From: Xenorhabdus doucetiae
Lineage (GTDB): Bacteria; Pseudomonadota; Gammaproteobacteria; Enterobacterales; Enterobacteriaceae
Direction: 5' to 3'
DNA: 64,000 nt
Assembly (NCBI RefSeq): GCF_000968195.1
Contig: NZ_FO704550.1
Span: 4,092,001 to 4,156,000 of the forward strand
The notes beneath the pieces were generated by a model. That model did no database searches and was not told the origin of the DNA. It worked only from the letters and a program-made list of their open reading frames with translations. Below, piece by piece: positions 46,335-55,398 of this stretch (positions are counted from its first letter, which is position 1; every line of letters starts with the position of its first letter). Both the position numbers and the translations under genes were made by a program.

Positions 46335-46662
46335 TTTCTTCTCCACCGATTTAATCAATGAAACAATCATGAGGTAACAAAATGCTATTTATGTATCACA
46401 TATAGGATTGACAAAACCACCCATAAAATTAACAAAATAAAAACATTTGCACCTAGTCACTTATTAATATTCTTTCCGCTACTCAATAAAAATAATAAAC
46501 CCATTGTTTTATAAAGAATAAATATTCATATTGTGACATGAACAACAAATATACAACTTTGGTGTTTGCCATTTCTGTTACTAATTTGTAGATTTGTGGT
46601 TATAAAAAGTGATTCATTTTTATGTTTTATTTAAACAATTAAGAATCATAATGGAGTCACCT
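46335..46662. promoter_or_regulatory. Divergent paaZ-paaA promoter region
   Basis: About 330 AT-rich bp between divergent paa operons. A sequence around 46603-46617 (AAAAGTGATTCATTTT) resembles the TGATTC core I recall for PaaX operators, but no paaX lies nearby. No other clear sites. Confidence 0.35.
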
Positions 46663-47607
46663 ATGACAACTGATCCATGTCAGGAAGATCTTGATACAAA
46701 GCGTTTTGACGCAAAAATAGCTGCAGATCTTGCGATAGAGGCCAAAGACTGGATGCCGGAAGCCTATCGCCAAAATCTGATACGCCAGATCGGTCAACAC
46801 GCACACTCGGAAGTGGTCGGCATGTTACCGGAAGCCAATTGGATCACCCGTGCCCCGACACTGCGCCGCAAGGCGGTATTGCTGGCGAAAGTACAAGATG
46901 AAGCCGGGCACGGGTTGTATCTCTATAGCGCCGCCGAAACACTCGGCTGTTCCCGACAGGATCTCTACCAAAACCTGTTAGATGGCAAGATGAAATATTC
47001 CTCAATCTTTAACTATCCCACCCTCAGTTGGGCGGATGTTGGGGTGATTGGCTGGCTGGTGGATGGCGCAGCCATTGTTAATCAGGTTGCCTTGTGCCGT
47101 GCCTCCTACGGTCCCTACGCCCGCGCGATGGTAAAAATCTGCAAGGAAGAAAGTTTCCACCAGCGGCAAGGTTATGAAGCAGTCACCGTGCTGGCAAAGG
47201 GCAGCGAAGCCCAACGCGCCATGTTACAGGATGCCATTAACCGCTTCTGGTGGCCGACACTAATGATGTTCGGCCCCAATGACAGTGATTCCCCCAACAG
47301 CGCCCAGAGCATGGCATGGAAAATCAAGCGATTCAGCAATGATGAACTGCGGCAAAAATTTATCGACAACACCGTGCCACAGTTGGAAGCGCTGGGCATG
47401 ACAGCCCCCGATCCTGAACTGGCCTGGGATGAAACAACCGGGCATTACCGTTTTGGTGAAATCAATTGGGATGAATTTTACCAAGTGCTGAAAGGACAGG
47501 GGATCTGCAATCACGAACGTCTGGAAGCCAAACGCCGGGCTTGGGAGAACGGGAGTTGGGTACGAGAGGCGGCTTTGGTTCACGCCCTGAAACAGCGCCG
47601 GGATTAG
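46663..47607 (+). CDS. paaA: PaaA, oxygenase subunit of phenylacetyl-CoA 1,2-epoxidase
   Basis: 314 residues (E. coli 309). Diiron motifs are visible (EAGHGLYLYSAAETLG with Glu/His; KEESFHQRQG). It carries the diiron centre of the PaaABC(E) multicomponent monooxygenase, which epoxidises phenylacetyl-CoA. GGAG at 46653-46656 supports ATG 46663 over ATG 46651. First gene of paaABCDEFGHIJK. Confidence 0.96.
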   Translation: MTTDPCQEDLDTKRFDAKIAADLAIEAKDWMPEAYRQNLIRQIGQHAHSEVVGMLPEANWITRAPTLRRKAVLLAKVQDEAGHGLYLYSAAETLGCSRQDLYQNLLDGKMKYSSIFNYPTLSWADVGVIGWLVDGAAIVNQVALCRASYGPYARAMVKICKEESFHQRQGYEAVTVLAKGSEAQRAMLQDAINRFWWPTLMMFGPNDSDSPNSAQSMAWKIKRFSNDELRQKFIDNTVPQLEALGMTAPDPELAWDETTGHYRFGEINWDEFYQVLKGQGICNHERLEAKRRAWENGSWVREAALVHALKQRRD

Positions 47608-47619
47608 GAGAGTCATCCA

Positions 47620-47907
47620 ATGAACAATACCGATTGGCCACTGTATGAAGTGTTTGTCCGTAGTAAACAAGGACTGGCGCACCGTCATGTCGGCAGTCTT
47701 CATGCGGCAGATGATCAAATGGCGCTGGAGAACGCACGCGATGCCTACACCCGGCGCAATGAAGGCTGCTCCATCTGGGTGGTGAAATCCCGCTATTTGG
47801 TGGCTTCACAACCGGAAGATCGCGGGGCTTTCTTCGACCCCTCGGAGGACAAGATTTACCGTCATCCGACTTTCTACGCCATTCCTGACGGCATCAAGAA
47901 TATGTAG
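47620..47907 (+). CDS. paaB: PaaB, epoxidase complex subunit
   Basis: 95 residues, as in E. coli PaaB (YEVFVRSKQGLAHRHVGSLH, ENARDAYTRRNEG). It bridges PaaAC units in the epoxidase. 12 nt after paaA. Confidence 0.95.
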   Translation: MNNTDWPLYEVFVRSKQGLAHRHVGSLHAADDQMALENARDAYTRRNEGCSIWVVKSRYLVASQPEDRGAFFDPSEDKIYRHPTFYAIPDGIKNM

Positions 47908-47918
47908 GGGACAAGAAG

Positions 47919-48710
47919 ATGAATATACCCAGCGTTTCATCCCCCAAACAGGCTCGGTTCAACGATGTTCTCCGCCAGTATGTTCTCCGCCAGGGAGATA
48001 CGCCGCTGATTTTGGCACAGCGCCTGTGCGAGTGGTGCGGACATGCGCCGGAGCTGGAAATTGACCTCGCTCTGTCCAATATCGGCCTCGACCTGTTGGG
48101 GCAAGCCCGCCATTTCCTCAGCTACGCCGCCACCCTTGCTGGAACCGGGCGGGATGAAGATCATCTGACGTTTGGGCGTAATGAGCGCGAATTCCTCAAC
48201 CTGCTGCTGGTGGAACAGCCCAATGGCGGCTTTAACGACACACTGGTACGCCAGTTTTTTATCGATGCCTATCACGTCCTGCTGCATCAGGCGCTAAGCC
48301 AAAGCCGTGATCCCCAGTTGGCGGCGATCAGCGCCAAGTCGTTGAAGGAAGTGGAATATCACCTGAGATTCAGCCGGGGCTGGATGATCAGATTGGGGGG
48401 TGGCACCGCACTGAGCCACGAAAAAATCCAGCAATCCGTCAATCAACTGTGGCGCTTTACCGGTGAACTCTTCCAGTGCGACGAAATTGAGCAACAACTG
48501 GCAGAAGAAGGCATCGCCGTTGATCCCGGCACCCTGCATGAACCTTGGTTGCAAATCATCAACAAAACGTTCGCCGAAGCCGCGTTAGCCGTGCCACAGG
48601 CATCGCCCTATCGACAAGGCGGCAAACAAGGGCTGCATACGGAACATTTGGGCTACCTGTTGGCGGAAATGCAGTACCTGCAACGCACCTACCCAAACTG
48701 CAATTGGTAA
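47919..48710 (+). CDS. paaC: PaaC, structural subunit of phenylacetyl-CoA epoxidase
   Basis: 263 residues (E. coli 248): LCEWCGHAPELEIDLALSNI, HLRFSRGWMIRLG, GKQGLHTEHLGYLLAEMQYL. A ferritin-like subunit that pairs with PaaA without holding the active diiron site. A 15-bp tandem duplication (47965-47994) lies near its N-terminus, giving VLRQY VLRQ, which accounts for part of the extra length. Confidence 0.94.
   Translation: MNIPSVSSPKQARFNDVLRQYVLRQGDTPLILAQRLCEWCGHAPELEIDLALSNIGLDLLGQARHFLSYAATLAGTGRDEDHLTFGRNEREFLNLLLVEQPNGGFNDTLVRQFFIDAYHVLLHQALSQSRDPQLAAISAKSLKEVEYHLRFSRGWMIRLGGGTALSHEKIQQSVNQLWRFTGELFQCDEIEQQLAEEGIAVDPGTLHEPWLQIINKTFAEAALAVPQASPYRQGGKQGLHTEHLGYLLAEMQYLQRTYPNCNW
47965..47994 (+). 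repeat. 15-bp tandem duplication in paaC
   Basis: ATGTTCTCCGCCAGT is followed directly by ATGTTCTCCGCCAGG. It keeps frame and adds five residues at the PaaC N-terminus. Confidence 0.85.
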
Positions 48711-48738
48711 TAAAAACAGAGAATAATGGGAGGCGATC

Positions 48739-49272
48739 ATGGCACAGCAAGGCAATACACGCTTTCATTCGGCAATTTTGCATTCAGCAATACAGCCGCC
48801 GGAAATTCATCAAATCTGGCAATGTCTCCAGCAAATTGCTGATCCTGAACTGCCTGCGCTCTCCATTACCGATCTCGGCATGATACGGGCGGTGACGCCA
48901 TTGCAACACGGCTGGCAGGTGACATTTACCCCCACCTATTCCGGCTGTCCTGCAACGGAATACCTGATCGAAATCATGCAGGAAACGCTGGCACAAGCCG
49001 GCTTTTCTCCGGTGTACATTGAAGTGAGTCTCACCCCTGCGTGGACCACAGACTGGATAAATGCCGAGGCCAGGCAACGCTTACGCGCATCCGGCATTGC
49101 GCCCCCACAGGGATGGGTGTGTGAAAAAACGGCGGACATGGAACCCATCACCTGTCCGTACTGCGGCAGCCATGAAACCGAAAAAATCAGCGAATTCAGT
49201 TCCACAGCCTGCAAAGCGCTCTATCGCTGTTGCGCTTGTCTGGAACCGTTTGATTATTTCAAATGTCTCTAG
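48739..49272 (+). CDS. paaD: PaaD, Fe-S assembly factor for the epoxidase
   Basis: 177 residues. It has a MIP18/DUF59-like domain (ADPELPALSITDLGMIRAV, TYSGCPATEY) and a C-terminal Cys cluster (CPYCGS, CCACLEPFDYFKC). It is thought to help mature the Fe-S centre of PaaE. Located between paaC and paaE as in E. coli. Confidence 0.93.
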   Translation: MAQQGNTRFHSAILHSAIQPPEIHQIWQCLQQIADPELPALSITDLGMIRAVTPLQHGWQVTFTPTYSGCPATEYLIEIMQETLAQAGFSPVYIEVSLTPAWTTDWINAEARQRLRASGIAPPQGWVCEKTADMEPITCPYCGSHETEKISEFSSTACKALYRCCACLEPFDYFKCL

Positions 49273-49289
49273 CTAGGGAGTAGAAGAAG

Positions 49290-50393
49290 ATGTCTGGTTT
49301 TCATAGACACAGATTTCATCGATTAACGATTGCTGCCATCGAACGAGAAACACCGGATGCCGTGACCGTCACCCTGTATGTTCCCGATGCGTTGAAAAAC
49401 CATTTCTGCTATCACGCCGGCCAACACCTGACACTCAAGGCGACCGTCAATAACGAAGAACTACGCCGTTGCTACTCCATCTGTAGCTCACCGCTGGAGG
49501 GCGTATTACAAATTGGCGTCAAGGCTATCCCTCAGGGCCGTTTTTCAACCTTTATCAACCAGCAATTAAAAGTGGGGGATGAACTGGACGTCATGCCGCC
49601 ACAGGGCAGTTTCGGACATCACCCCCATAGCCATCCCCCTAACACAGGCCAACCGGGGCATTATCTGGCTGTCGCCGCCGGTTCGGGTATCACCCCTATT
49701 TTATCAATCATCAAAAGTACGCTGGCACTGAAACCCGATAGCACTTTTACCCTGATTTATGGCAATCGCACCAGCCGCTCCGTGATGTTCAAAGAAGCGC
49801 TGGCCGATCTCAAAAATCGCTACCTGTGCCGTTTTCAGGTGCTGTACCTATTCAGTCAGGAAGCCACCGACAGCCCGCTGTTTAACGGACGCATTGATAC
49901 GGAACACCTGAACCGCATCGGCAAAACCTTGCTCAATTTTGCCCAATTTGATCAGGCTTTTCTCTGCGGGCCGGAAGCCATGTTAGATCATGCTCATTCT
50001 GCGCTGGAGCAGGCAGGAATCGCTGCCGAACGCATTCATAGTGAACGTTTCAATACCGGACAAGCCCAAAAAACCGCGATGGGTTCCCATCCTGCCAATC
50101 TTGCAGAACGCAGTGAAACCCGTGTTGAGATCCATCTGGATGGTCGCACCCTCAACATTGTCATGCTCGCCGACGATGACAGCATCCTCGATGCCGCGCT
50201 ACGCCAAGGGGCTGATTTGCCCTACGCCTGCAAGGGAGGAGTATGTGCGACCTGTAAATGCCGGCTTAAATCCGGTGAAGTAGACATGAGGCTGAACTAC
50301 AGCCTCGAACCCGAACAATTGGCGGCGGGCTACCTCTTAAGTTGCCAGTCATGGCCGAAAGGGGATGGCGTCGTTGTGGATTTCGATGTCTAG
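49290..50393 (+). CDS. paaE: PaaE, reductase of phenylacetyl-CoA epoxidase
   Basis: 367 residues: an FAD/NAD-binding ferredoxin reductase module (RRCYSICSSP, AAGSGITPILSI, FLCGPEAM) and a C-terminal plant-type 2Fe-2S domain (CKGGVCATCKC ... LLSCQ). It passes electrons from NADPH to the diiron site in PaaA. Confidence 0.96.
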   Translation: MSGFHRHRFHRLTIAAIERETPDAVTVTLYVPDALKNHFCYHAGQHLTLKATVNNEELRRCYSICSSPLEGVLQIGVKAIPQGRFSTFINQQLKVGDELDVMPPQGSFGHHPHSHPPNTGQPGHYLAVAAGSGITPILSIIKSTLALKPDSTFTLIYGNRTSRSVMFKEALADLKNRYLCRFQVLYLFSQEATDSPLFNGRIDTEHLNRIGKTLLNFAQFDQAFLCGPEAMLDHAHSALEQAGIAAERIHSERFNTGQAQKTAMGSHPANLAERSETRVEIHLDGRTLNIVMLADDDSILDAALRQGADLPYACKGGVCATCKCRLKSGEVDMRLNYSLEPEQLAAGYLLSCQSWPKGDGVVVDFDV

Positions 50394-50412
50394 TCAAAAG
50401 TGAGGAGCTACC

Positions 50413-51186
50413 ATGAGTCAGGAATGGATTTTATGCCACCAGCAACAAAGAGTGCGGACATTAACCCTAAACCGTCCAGAAGTCCGCAATGCCCTCAGCA
50501 ATGACTGTCTGGAACAACTCGTGCAGCACTTGGAACACGCGGAAGCAGATAACGAAACCGGCGCTATGGTTATCACGGGATCGTCACACTGTTTCGCGGC
50601 AGGTGCCGACCTGAAAGAGCTGCAACAACAAAGCGTTGCCACCGCCATGACGGATCGCCGTCCCCAACTCTGGCAGCGCTTAAACCATATCAGCAAGCCG
50701 CTGATCGCCGCCGTCAATGGTTACGCACTGGGCGCTGGCTGCGAACTGGCCCTGGCGTGTGATCTGGTGATTTGTGGCGAAAATGCCCGTTTTGGCCTGC
50801 CAGAAATCACCTTAGGGCTGATGCCGGGGGCGGGGGGAACGCAACGCCTCATCCGCAGCGTCGGCAAGGCACTGGCTTATCAAATGGTACTGACCGGCGA
50901 GGCTATTAATGCCCAACGCGCCAAAGAAGCGGGGCTGGTCAGCGAAGTTTGCACTGATGCCCTGACATTAGAACGTGCAGAACAGATTGCACAACGCATC
51001 AGTGCATTTTCTCCCCTGGCGTTGCGGGCAGCCAAAGCCGCCCTCAACGCCGCACAAGAAACCGGCCTGTCACAAGGGCTACTCGCCGAACGCCAGCACT
51101 TTGTTGCTTTGGCGGGCACCACCGATCGTCAGGAAGGCATCACCGCTTTTCTGGAAAAACGTAAACCAACCTTCAAGGGGTTCTGA
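50413..51186 (+). CDS. paaF: PaaF, 2,3-dehydroadipyl-CoA hydratase
   Basis: 257 residues of the crotonase fold: oxyanion-hole regions HCFAAGADLKEL and ALGAGCELALACDLV, and the PEITLGLMPGAGGTQRL block with the catalytic Glu pair. It hydrates 2,3-dehydroadipyl-CoA in the lower pathway. GAGGAG upstream. Confidence 0.94.
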   Translation: MSQEWILCHQQQRVRTLTLNRPEVRNALSNDCLEQLVQHLEHAEADNETGAMVITGSSHCFAAGADLKELQQQSVATAMTDRRPQLWQRLNHISKPLIAAVNGYALGAGCELALACDLVICGENARFGLPEITLGLMPGAGGTQRLIRSVGKALAYQMVLTGEAINAQRAKEAGLVSEVCTDALTLERAEQIAQRISAFSPLALRAAKAALNAAQETGLSQGLLAERQHFVALAGTTDRQEGITAFLEKRKPTFKGF

Positions 51187-51189
51187 TAG

Positions 51190-51987
51190 ATGGAAAACAT
51201 GTCAATGGTACTCACTGATATTACAGCAGGTGTCCTAAGCATTACTCTCAACCGTCCAGAATGCCTCAATAGCTTTAACGAGGAGCTGCATCAACAACTC
51301 AGTCAGGCGATGAACATTGCCGAACAGGATGAATCGGTACGCTGTGTCCGGCTCACCGGCGCCGGGCGCGGCTTCTGTGCCGGACAAGATTTACATGATC
51401 GCAATGCCATCATTTCAGATGGGGGTATTCCCGATCTCAGCCAATCCATTGAACGCTACTACAATCCGCTCATCCGGCGCATGACGGCCTTGCCTAAGCC
51501 TATTATCTGCGCCGTCAACGGCGTAGCCGCCGGTGCCGGCGTCTCCCTTGCGCTGGCCTGTGACATCGTTATCGCCTCCCGCACGGCCAGCTTTATTCAG
51601 GCTTTCTGTCGCATTGGCCTGATGCCCGATTCCGGCGGTAGCTGGTTTCTGCCGCATAAGATTGGGCACGCACGGGCCATGGGCATGGCGCTCTTGGGCG
51701 ACAAAATCAGCGCTGAACAGGCACTGGGCTGGGGGCTGATCTGGCAGGTGGTGGAGCCGGAAGAATTGGAAGACAAAACCCAGCAACTGGCACAACACCT
51801 TGCCACCCAACCGACCCTCGCGCTTGCCTGCATCAAGCAGGCCACGTATGCCGCCGCAACCCATTCACTGGAACAACAGCTTGCTCTCGAATGTGATTTA
51901 CAACAGCGGTGCGGGCATAGCGAAGATTTTCGTGAAGGGGTTAATGCGTTCATTGAAAAACGCCAGCCGACGTTTAAGGGGAAATGA
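51190..51987 (+). CDS. paaG: PaaG, ring-1,2-epoxyphenylacetyl-CoA isomerase
   Basis: 265 residues, crotonase fold: GRGFCAGQDLHDRN, GVAAGAGVSLALACDIV, RIGLMPDSGGSWFLP with the catalytic Asp of PaaG proteins. It converts the ring epoxide into oxepin-CoA. It starts 3 nt after paaF; ATG 51199 (MSMVLTD) is an alternative start. Confidence 0.94.
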   Translation: MENMSMVLTDITAGVLSITLNRPECLNSFNEELHQQLSQAMNIAEQDESVRCVRLTGAGRGFCAGQDLHDRNAIISDGGIPDLSQSIERYYNPLIRRMTALPKPIICAVNGVAAGAGVSLALACDIVIASRTASFIQAFCRIGLMPDSGGSWFLPHKIGHARAMGMALLGDKISAEQALGWGLIWQVVEPEELEDKTQQLAQHLATQPTLALACIKQATYAAATHSLEQQLALECDLQQRCGHSEDFREGVNAFIEKRQPTFKGK

Positions 51988-51989
51988 TC

Positions 51990-53633
51990 ATGAACACGCC
52001 TCACCTTCACGGCCCCATCGCCGTTATTGGGGCGGGAACAATGGGTATCGGCATTGCTCAGGTCGCAGCGCAAGCAGGACATTCCGTCCTGCTGTTTGAT
52101 GCCAATCGCGAAGCGGCAGGTCAGACACTGGACAATTTGCGCGCCCGACTGCATCGCCGTGTGGAAGCAGGCAAAGCCGACGCCAATGCAACAAAAGCCC
52201 TGTTACGGCGCATCACACCGGTGAATTCGTTACATGCCCTGGCACCGTGTGGTCTGGTGATTGAAGCGATTGTCGAACAATTGGACGCCAAACAGCATCT
52301 CTTCCAACAACTGGAATCTATCTGTTCACCCCAAACCCTGTTTGCCAGCAACACCTCATCATTATCGATTACCGCCATTGCCGGTGTTCTGTCGGCACCA
52401 CAACGCATGGCAGGATTACATTTTTTCAACCCCGCCCCGCTGATGAAACTGGTGGAAATCGTGCAGGGGCTGGAAACCTCGCCGCAAACCGTGGCAATGC
52501 TCAACACCCTCGTGACCCACTGGAAAAAACAGCCCGTGATTTGCCGTTCTACACCGGGGTTTATCGTCAATCGCATCGCCCGTCCATTCTATGCCGAAGC
52601 CCTGCGCGCACTGGAAGAGCAAATTGCCGATCCCGCTACGCTGGATGCCGTTCTCAAAGAGTCCGGGGGGTTCGCGATGGGGCCGTTACAACTGATGGAT
52701 TTGATCGGCCATGACATTAACTACACCGTCACGCAATCCCTGTTCCAGGCTTTCTATTGCGATCCTCGTTTCCAGCCTTCACTGCGGCAGAAAGAACTGG
52801 TGGACGCCAATCATCTCGGACGAAAACGCGGCCGTGGTTTTTACCTCTATGACATAAGCCCCCATGACACAAAAGGAAACAACGGCAAAAAAGAGACTCA
52901 GCTACAACCCAAAATAGCGCCGAAATATCTCCATGCCAAAACCCAGAAACCACCCATGCGGATCAAAGCGACCGGACATTGGGCCGCATTGCCGCACTTT
53001 GTTGCCCTGTTACAAAAACCTGAGCTGCAACAGCAATATGGGATCACCTTCGAAGAAAACAACAATGACCGATTCCACTGCCCGACGTTGCAGATTGATG
53101 ACATTCTCTTAAGGCTGACCAAAGGGAGAACCTGTGCCCAAATTGCTGATGAAATCAGGTCACCCGTGATGCAGTTCGATCTTTCTGCTAATCACCAATC
53201 GGCTTCCATCATCACGCTCAGTGCCGCTTGCCAGAATACGCCCCAACAGACCGCAAAAGTAATCGGGTTCCTGCAATCCCTCGGTAAGCAAGTGATCCTC
53301 CTGCCGGATTACCCCGCCCTGTTAACGATGCGCACCGTCGCCATGCTGTGCAATGAAGCACTGGATGCCGTCAACAAAGGCATTGCCAGTGCTGAAGATA
53401 TCGATCTGGCGATGCGCTACGGTGTGAACTATCCCCTCGGCCCGCTGGCATGGGGAGAGCAATTGGGCTGGAAGCACATTCTCACCACGCTGGAAAACTT
53501 ACAAAAATTCTACGGGGAGCCTCGTTACCGCCCTGCGCCCTTGCTACGCCAGCTCGCGGCGGGGTATACCCAATTACTCCTCCCCCAGACCCCAAAACAC
53601 CAGAAAGGGGACGACCATGCAAGACCGCGATAA
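51990..53633 (+). CDS. paaH: PaaH, 3-hydroxyadipyl-CoA dehydrogenase
   Basis: 547 residues, longer than E. coli PaaH (475). The N-terminal NAD site IAVIGAGTMGIGIAQVAAQA, catalytic region GLHFFNPAPLMKLVEIV and two C-terminal dehydrogenase helical domains (the second GVNYPLGPLAWGEQLGW) are intact. The extra length is a polar linker at about residues 285-380 (HDTKGNNGKKETQL and following). AAGGGGA favours ATG 51990 over 51984, which overlaps the paaG stop. Confidence 0.93.
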   Translation: MNTPHLHGPIAVIGAGTMGIGIAQVAAQAGHSVLLFDANREAAGQTLDNLRARLHRRVEAGKADANATKALLRRITPVNSLHALAPCGLVIEAIVEQLDAKQHLFQQLESICSPQTLFASNTSSLSITAIAGVLSAPQRMAGLHFFNPAPLMKLVEIVQGLETSPQTVAMLNTLVTHWKKQPVICRSTPGFIVNRIARPFYAEALRALEEQIADPATLDAVLKESGGFAMGPLQLMDLIGHDINYTVTQSLFQAFYCDPRFQPSLRQKELVDANHLGRKRGRGFYLYDISPHDTKGNNGKKETQLQPKIAPKYLHAKTQKPPMRIKATGHWAALPHFVALLQKPELQQQYGITFEENNNDRFHCPTLQIDDILLRLTKGRTCAQIADEIRSPVMQFDLSANHQSASIITLSAACQNTPQQTAKVIGFLQSLGKQVILLPDYPALLTMRTVAMLCNEALDAVNKGIASAEDIDLAMRYGVNYPLGPLAWGEQLGWKHILTTLENLQKFYGEPRYRPAPLLRQLAAGYTQLLLPQTPKHQKGDDHARPR

Positions 53634-54069
53634 CACGGCAAGTCAACAGGCTCGCCGCCATATTGAAGCCATGTATGCCCAGGACGCCTGTGCGCAAGAG
53701 ATGGGAATGCACATCGAGCATATCGATACCGGGTTCGCCCGGCTCAGCATGAAGATCACGCCCAACATGCTCAACGGCCACCAAAGTTGTCACGGTGGCA
53801 TTCTGTTCAGTCTGGCGGATACCGCTTTCGCCTACGCCTGCAACAGCGAGGGGCTGGCCGCCGTCGCGTCCAGTGGCAGCATTGATTTTATTCGTCCGGC
53901 CTTAGCGGGCGATCGCCTTACGGCTACCGCGTCCGTGCAGTATCAGGGGAAAACCACGGGCTTGTACGATGTGGAAATCACCAATCAAAACGGCAAGCCG
54001 GTGGCTTTTTTTCGCGGCCATTCCCATCGCCTCAGTCAGCCTATTTTGACCAAAGGAAAGCAATCATGA
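53617..54069 (+). CDS. paaI: PaaI hotdog-fold acyl-CoA thioesterase
   Basis: 150 residues with the PaaI hotdog pattern (NGHQSCHGGILFSLADTAFA). It hydrolyses hydroxyphenylacetyl-CoA-type dead-end esters to free CoA. It overlaps paaH by 17 nt and paaJ by 4 nt, indicating tight cotranslation. Confidence 0.94.
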   Translation: MQDRDNTASQQARRHIEAMYAQDACAQEMGMHIEHIDTGFARLSMKITPNMLNGHQSCHGGILFSLADTAFAYACNSEGLAAVASSGSIDFIRPALAGDRLTATASVQYQGKTTGLYDVEITNQNGKPVAFFRGHSHRLSQPILTKGKQS

Positions 54070-55280
54070 GCCACGCATTTATCTGTGATGGGATACGCAC
54101 CCCTATCGGGCGTTATGGCGGGGCGCTGGCCGGCCTGCGGGCTGACGATCTGGCCGCCTTGCCGCTGCGGGCATTGATGGCGCGTTATCCGGCACTGGAT
54201 TCGGCGCAAATTGATGACGTGATCCTCGGCTGCGCCAATCAGGCCGGGGAAGATAACCGCAACGTCGCACGCATGGCCGTATTGCTGGCGGGATTACCCG
54301 ATTCGGTCTCCGGCACCACCATCAACCGGTTGTGCGGCTCCGGTTTGGATGCACTGGCTTTCGCCGCACGCAGCATTAAATCCGGCGATGCCCAATTGAT
54401 TTTGGCCGGTGGCGTTGAATCCATGACCCGTGCCCCTTTTGTGATGAGCAAAGCAGACAGTGCATTCAGCCGACAGGCTGAGATCTTTGATACCACGCTG
54501 GGCTGGCGATTTATTAACCCGTTGATACAGCAGCAATTCGGCACAGACTCCATGCCAGAAACCGCAGAAAATGTCGCCGCCCGGTTTCACATTCGCCGTG
54601 CTGACCAGGATGCCTTCGCCCTACGCAGCCAGCAACGTGCCGCCAGCGCCCAACTGCGCGGCGTACTGGCCGAAGAAATCCTCCCGGTGACTCTGCCGCC
54701 AATCAACAAAAAAGGCGTAGCCACGTTCATCTCACAGGATGAGCATCCCCGGCCAGCAACCACGCTCGAACAACTGCAACGGCTCAAAACCCCATTCCGG
54801 GCTGGTGGCACCATTACCGCCGGCAACGCTTCCGGCGTCAACGATGGCGCGGCGGCACTGATTATCGCCTCAGAAACGGCGGTAGTACGCCAAGGGCTGA
54901 CACCACGGGCACGCATCGTCGCAACCGCAACCTGTGGCGTAGAACCACGCATCATGGGGATCGGGCCACTGCCTGCGACCCGCAAGGTGCTGGAACTCAC
55001 CGGCTTAACCCTAAACCAAATGGATATTATTGAGCTGAACGAGGCATTCGCCGCGCAGTCACTGGCGGTCATGCGCCAACTGGGACTGCCGGATGATGCC
55101 GAACACGTCAACCCGAACGGAGGCGCAATTGCCTTGGGGCATCCTCTGGGGATGAGCGGCGCCCGCCTCGCACTGACCGCCACCCTTGAACTGGAGCGCC
55201 GCGCCGGACGCTACGCCTTGTGCACCATGTGCATTGGCGTAGGGCAAGGCATTGCCATGATTATTGAACGCATTAACTGA
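54066..55280 (+). CDS. paaJ: PaaJ beta-ketoadipyl-CoA thiolase
   Basis: 404 residues. Thiolase catalytic set: Cys in NRLCGSGLDALAF, His in GGAIALGHPLGMSGAR, and Cys in CTMCIGVGQG. It cleaves 3-oxoadipyl-CoA to succinyl-CoA and acetyl-CoA and also acts on the upper dehydrosuberyl intermediate. Confidence 0.95.
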   Translation: MSHAFICDGIRTPIGRYGGALAGLRADDLAALPLRALMARYPALDSAQIDDVILGCANQAGEDNRNVARMAVLLAGLPDSVSGTTINRLCGSGLDALAFAARSIKSGDAQLILAGGVESMTRAPFVMSKADSAFSRQAEIFDTTLGWRFINPLIQQQFGTDSMPETAENVAARFHIRRADQDAFALRSQQRAASAQLRGVLAEEILPVTLPPINKKGVATFISQDEHPRPATTLEQLQRLKTPFRAGGTITAGNASGVNDGAAALIIASETAVVRQGLTPRARIVATATCGVEPRIMGIGPLPATRKVLELTGLTLNQMDIIELNEAFAAQSLAVMRQLGLPDDAEHVNPNGGAIALGHPLGMSGARLALTATLELERRAGRYALCTMCIGVGQGIAMIIERIN

Positions 55281-55398
55281 TACACACTGATCTGACTTCA
55301 CCAACACCGGCAATAACGACCTATAACGACCGACAACGACGTGCACATAACGACAAAAGCCACCTGTTACAAACAAATCAACAAAAGGACAGGAAACG

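Noticed and set aside
55281..55398. AACGAC repeats between paaJ and paaK as an operator array
   Set aside because: Irregular spacing and no palindromic form; more likely low-complexity spacer.
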